A DNA stretch of 64,000 nucleotides, taken from Bacillota bacterium. GTDB lineage: Bacteria > Bacillota > Sulfobacillia > Sulfobacillales > Sulfobacillaceae. The notes beneath the pieces are model-generated. The model did not search any database and was not told where the DNA came from. It was given only the letters and a program-made list of their open reading frames with translations. This document shows, in pieces, positions 63,601 to 64,000 of this stretch; position 1 is the first letter of the stretch, and the number at the start of each line of letters is the position of its first letter. The DNA lies in contig JAKACZ010000011.1 of the NCBI GenBank assembly GCA_021820965.1, positions 31,241-95,240 of the forward strand, written 5' to 3'. Made by a program: the position numbers and the translations under genes.

Positions 63601-64000
63601 AGTGATGCCTCCTATACATAGTAATCTATTTAGAAGTCTATATATCCGGCTTGTCGCTGTCAATAGGGTATCTGTCTTAATCGGCCATGGTGCGCTACTG
63701 CAAGACCTACGATATTGTGAGGGCACCAGCATTCCCGGTCCGTTGAGGTTTCATTTGGTATTGACCCTACGACATTACCAGGAATTTGAACGGCTAGCAC
63801 GAGATGTGGGATCCTTAAGGCAGATTTGGGAGCGTAACTGCATTTAAACCGGGGTCGTGGACCCATGGATTCGGCCCTAGGGAGCTGGTGCATAACTCGG
63901 GTTAAAAATCGGGCTCTGCTTTGCTAAAAGGGGTATATTCCCAAATATGGATATATATGGTGCACTAACCTCCTGTGGTTCTCGAATTTTTGCGATTCTA
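63601..64000. other. Promoter region of the padR operon and gene-free right edge
   Basis: 400 bases. AT-rich DNA with TATACATAGTAATCTATTTAG near 63612 may hold the padR promoter and operator; PadR sites are often AT-rich inverted repeats. No gene is visible to the end of the window. Confidence 0.45.

Noticed and set aside
1..64000. tRNA, rRNA or CRISPR loci
   Set aside because: No cloverleaf with GGTTCRA-type T loop, no rRNA core sequence and no regularly spaced repeats were found on either strand.

Overview
The window looks like a chromosomal segment of a spore-forming, Gram-positive (Firmicutes) bacterium of moderate to high G+C. It carries spo0A, spoIVB, spoIIM and a complete spoIIIAA-AH operon, together with the dxs/ispA/xseAB/folD/nusB/asp23/accC block usually found beside them in Bacilli and Clostridia. 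Many starts are GTG or TTG with strong GGAGG ribosome binding sites. Gene content and the dense load of transposon relics would fit a Sulfobacillus-like lineage, but that placement is an inference.

Layout. 1-6.8 kb: GH15 hydrolase, branched-chain aminotransferase, DUF4012 surface protein and spermidine synthase. 6.8-22.3 kb: an accessory region. It holds truncated TnpB, D-amino-acid-oxidase-like and Tn3 genes, secreted proteins of unknown function, two YCF48/BNR-type lipoproteins (one frameshifted), a candidate c-di-GMP riboswitch, and a SAM-I riboswitch with terminator in front of an O-acetylhomoserine sulfhydrylase. 22.4-29.2 kb: ferredoxin/flavodoxin-NADP reductase, an IS630 relic, a TPP riboswitch driving ykoE plus a fused ATPase-ATPase-EcfT gene, and an O-antigen-ligase-like protein. 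29.2-32.1 kb: a gene graveyard (DUF1906, YCF48 and VOC remnants).

32.2-39.7 kb: LmbE-type deacetylase, DUF423, spoIIM, NUDIX hydrolase, a previously unlisted 41-codon gene resembling the FtsZ inhibitor MciZ with a SigE-like promoter, an Hfq-like LSm protein, a conserved hypothetical, a leucine-type dehydrogenase, and a DUF3311/SSS symporter pair. 39.7-59.8 kb: a long leftward gene series running from spoIIIAA to spo0A. Stop/start overlaps are frequent, so several segments are probably polycistronic. It combines isoprenoid precursor synthesis (dxs, ispA), DNA repair (xseAB, recN), one-carbon metabolism (folD), NAD phosphorylation, fatty-acid synthesis (accC) and the mother-cell/forespore channel. 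59.8-64 kb: IS remnant, a broken methyltransferase, a GNAT-like remnant and a PadR/permease pair.

The least routine items are the MciZ-like microprotein, the LSm protein beside it, a secreted gene broken at a G7 tract immediately after its signal peptide, the family of YCF48 lipoproteins in different states of decay, a hairpin between the Shine-Dalgarno and start of the dehydrogenase gene, and an unexplained cluster of strong hairpins at 17.6-17.8 kb.
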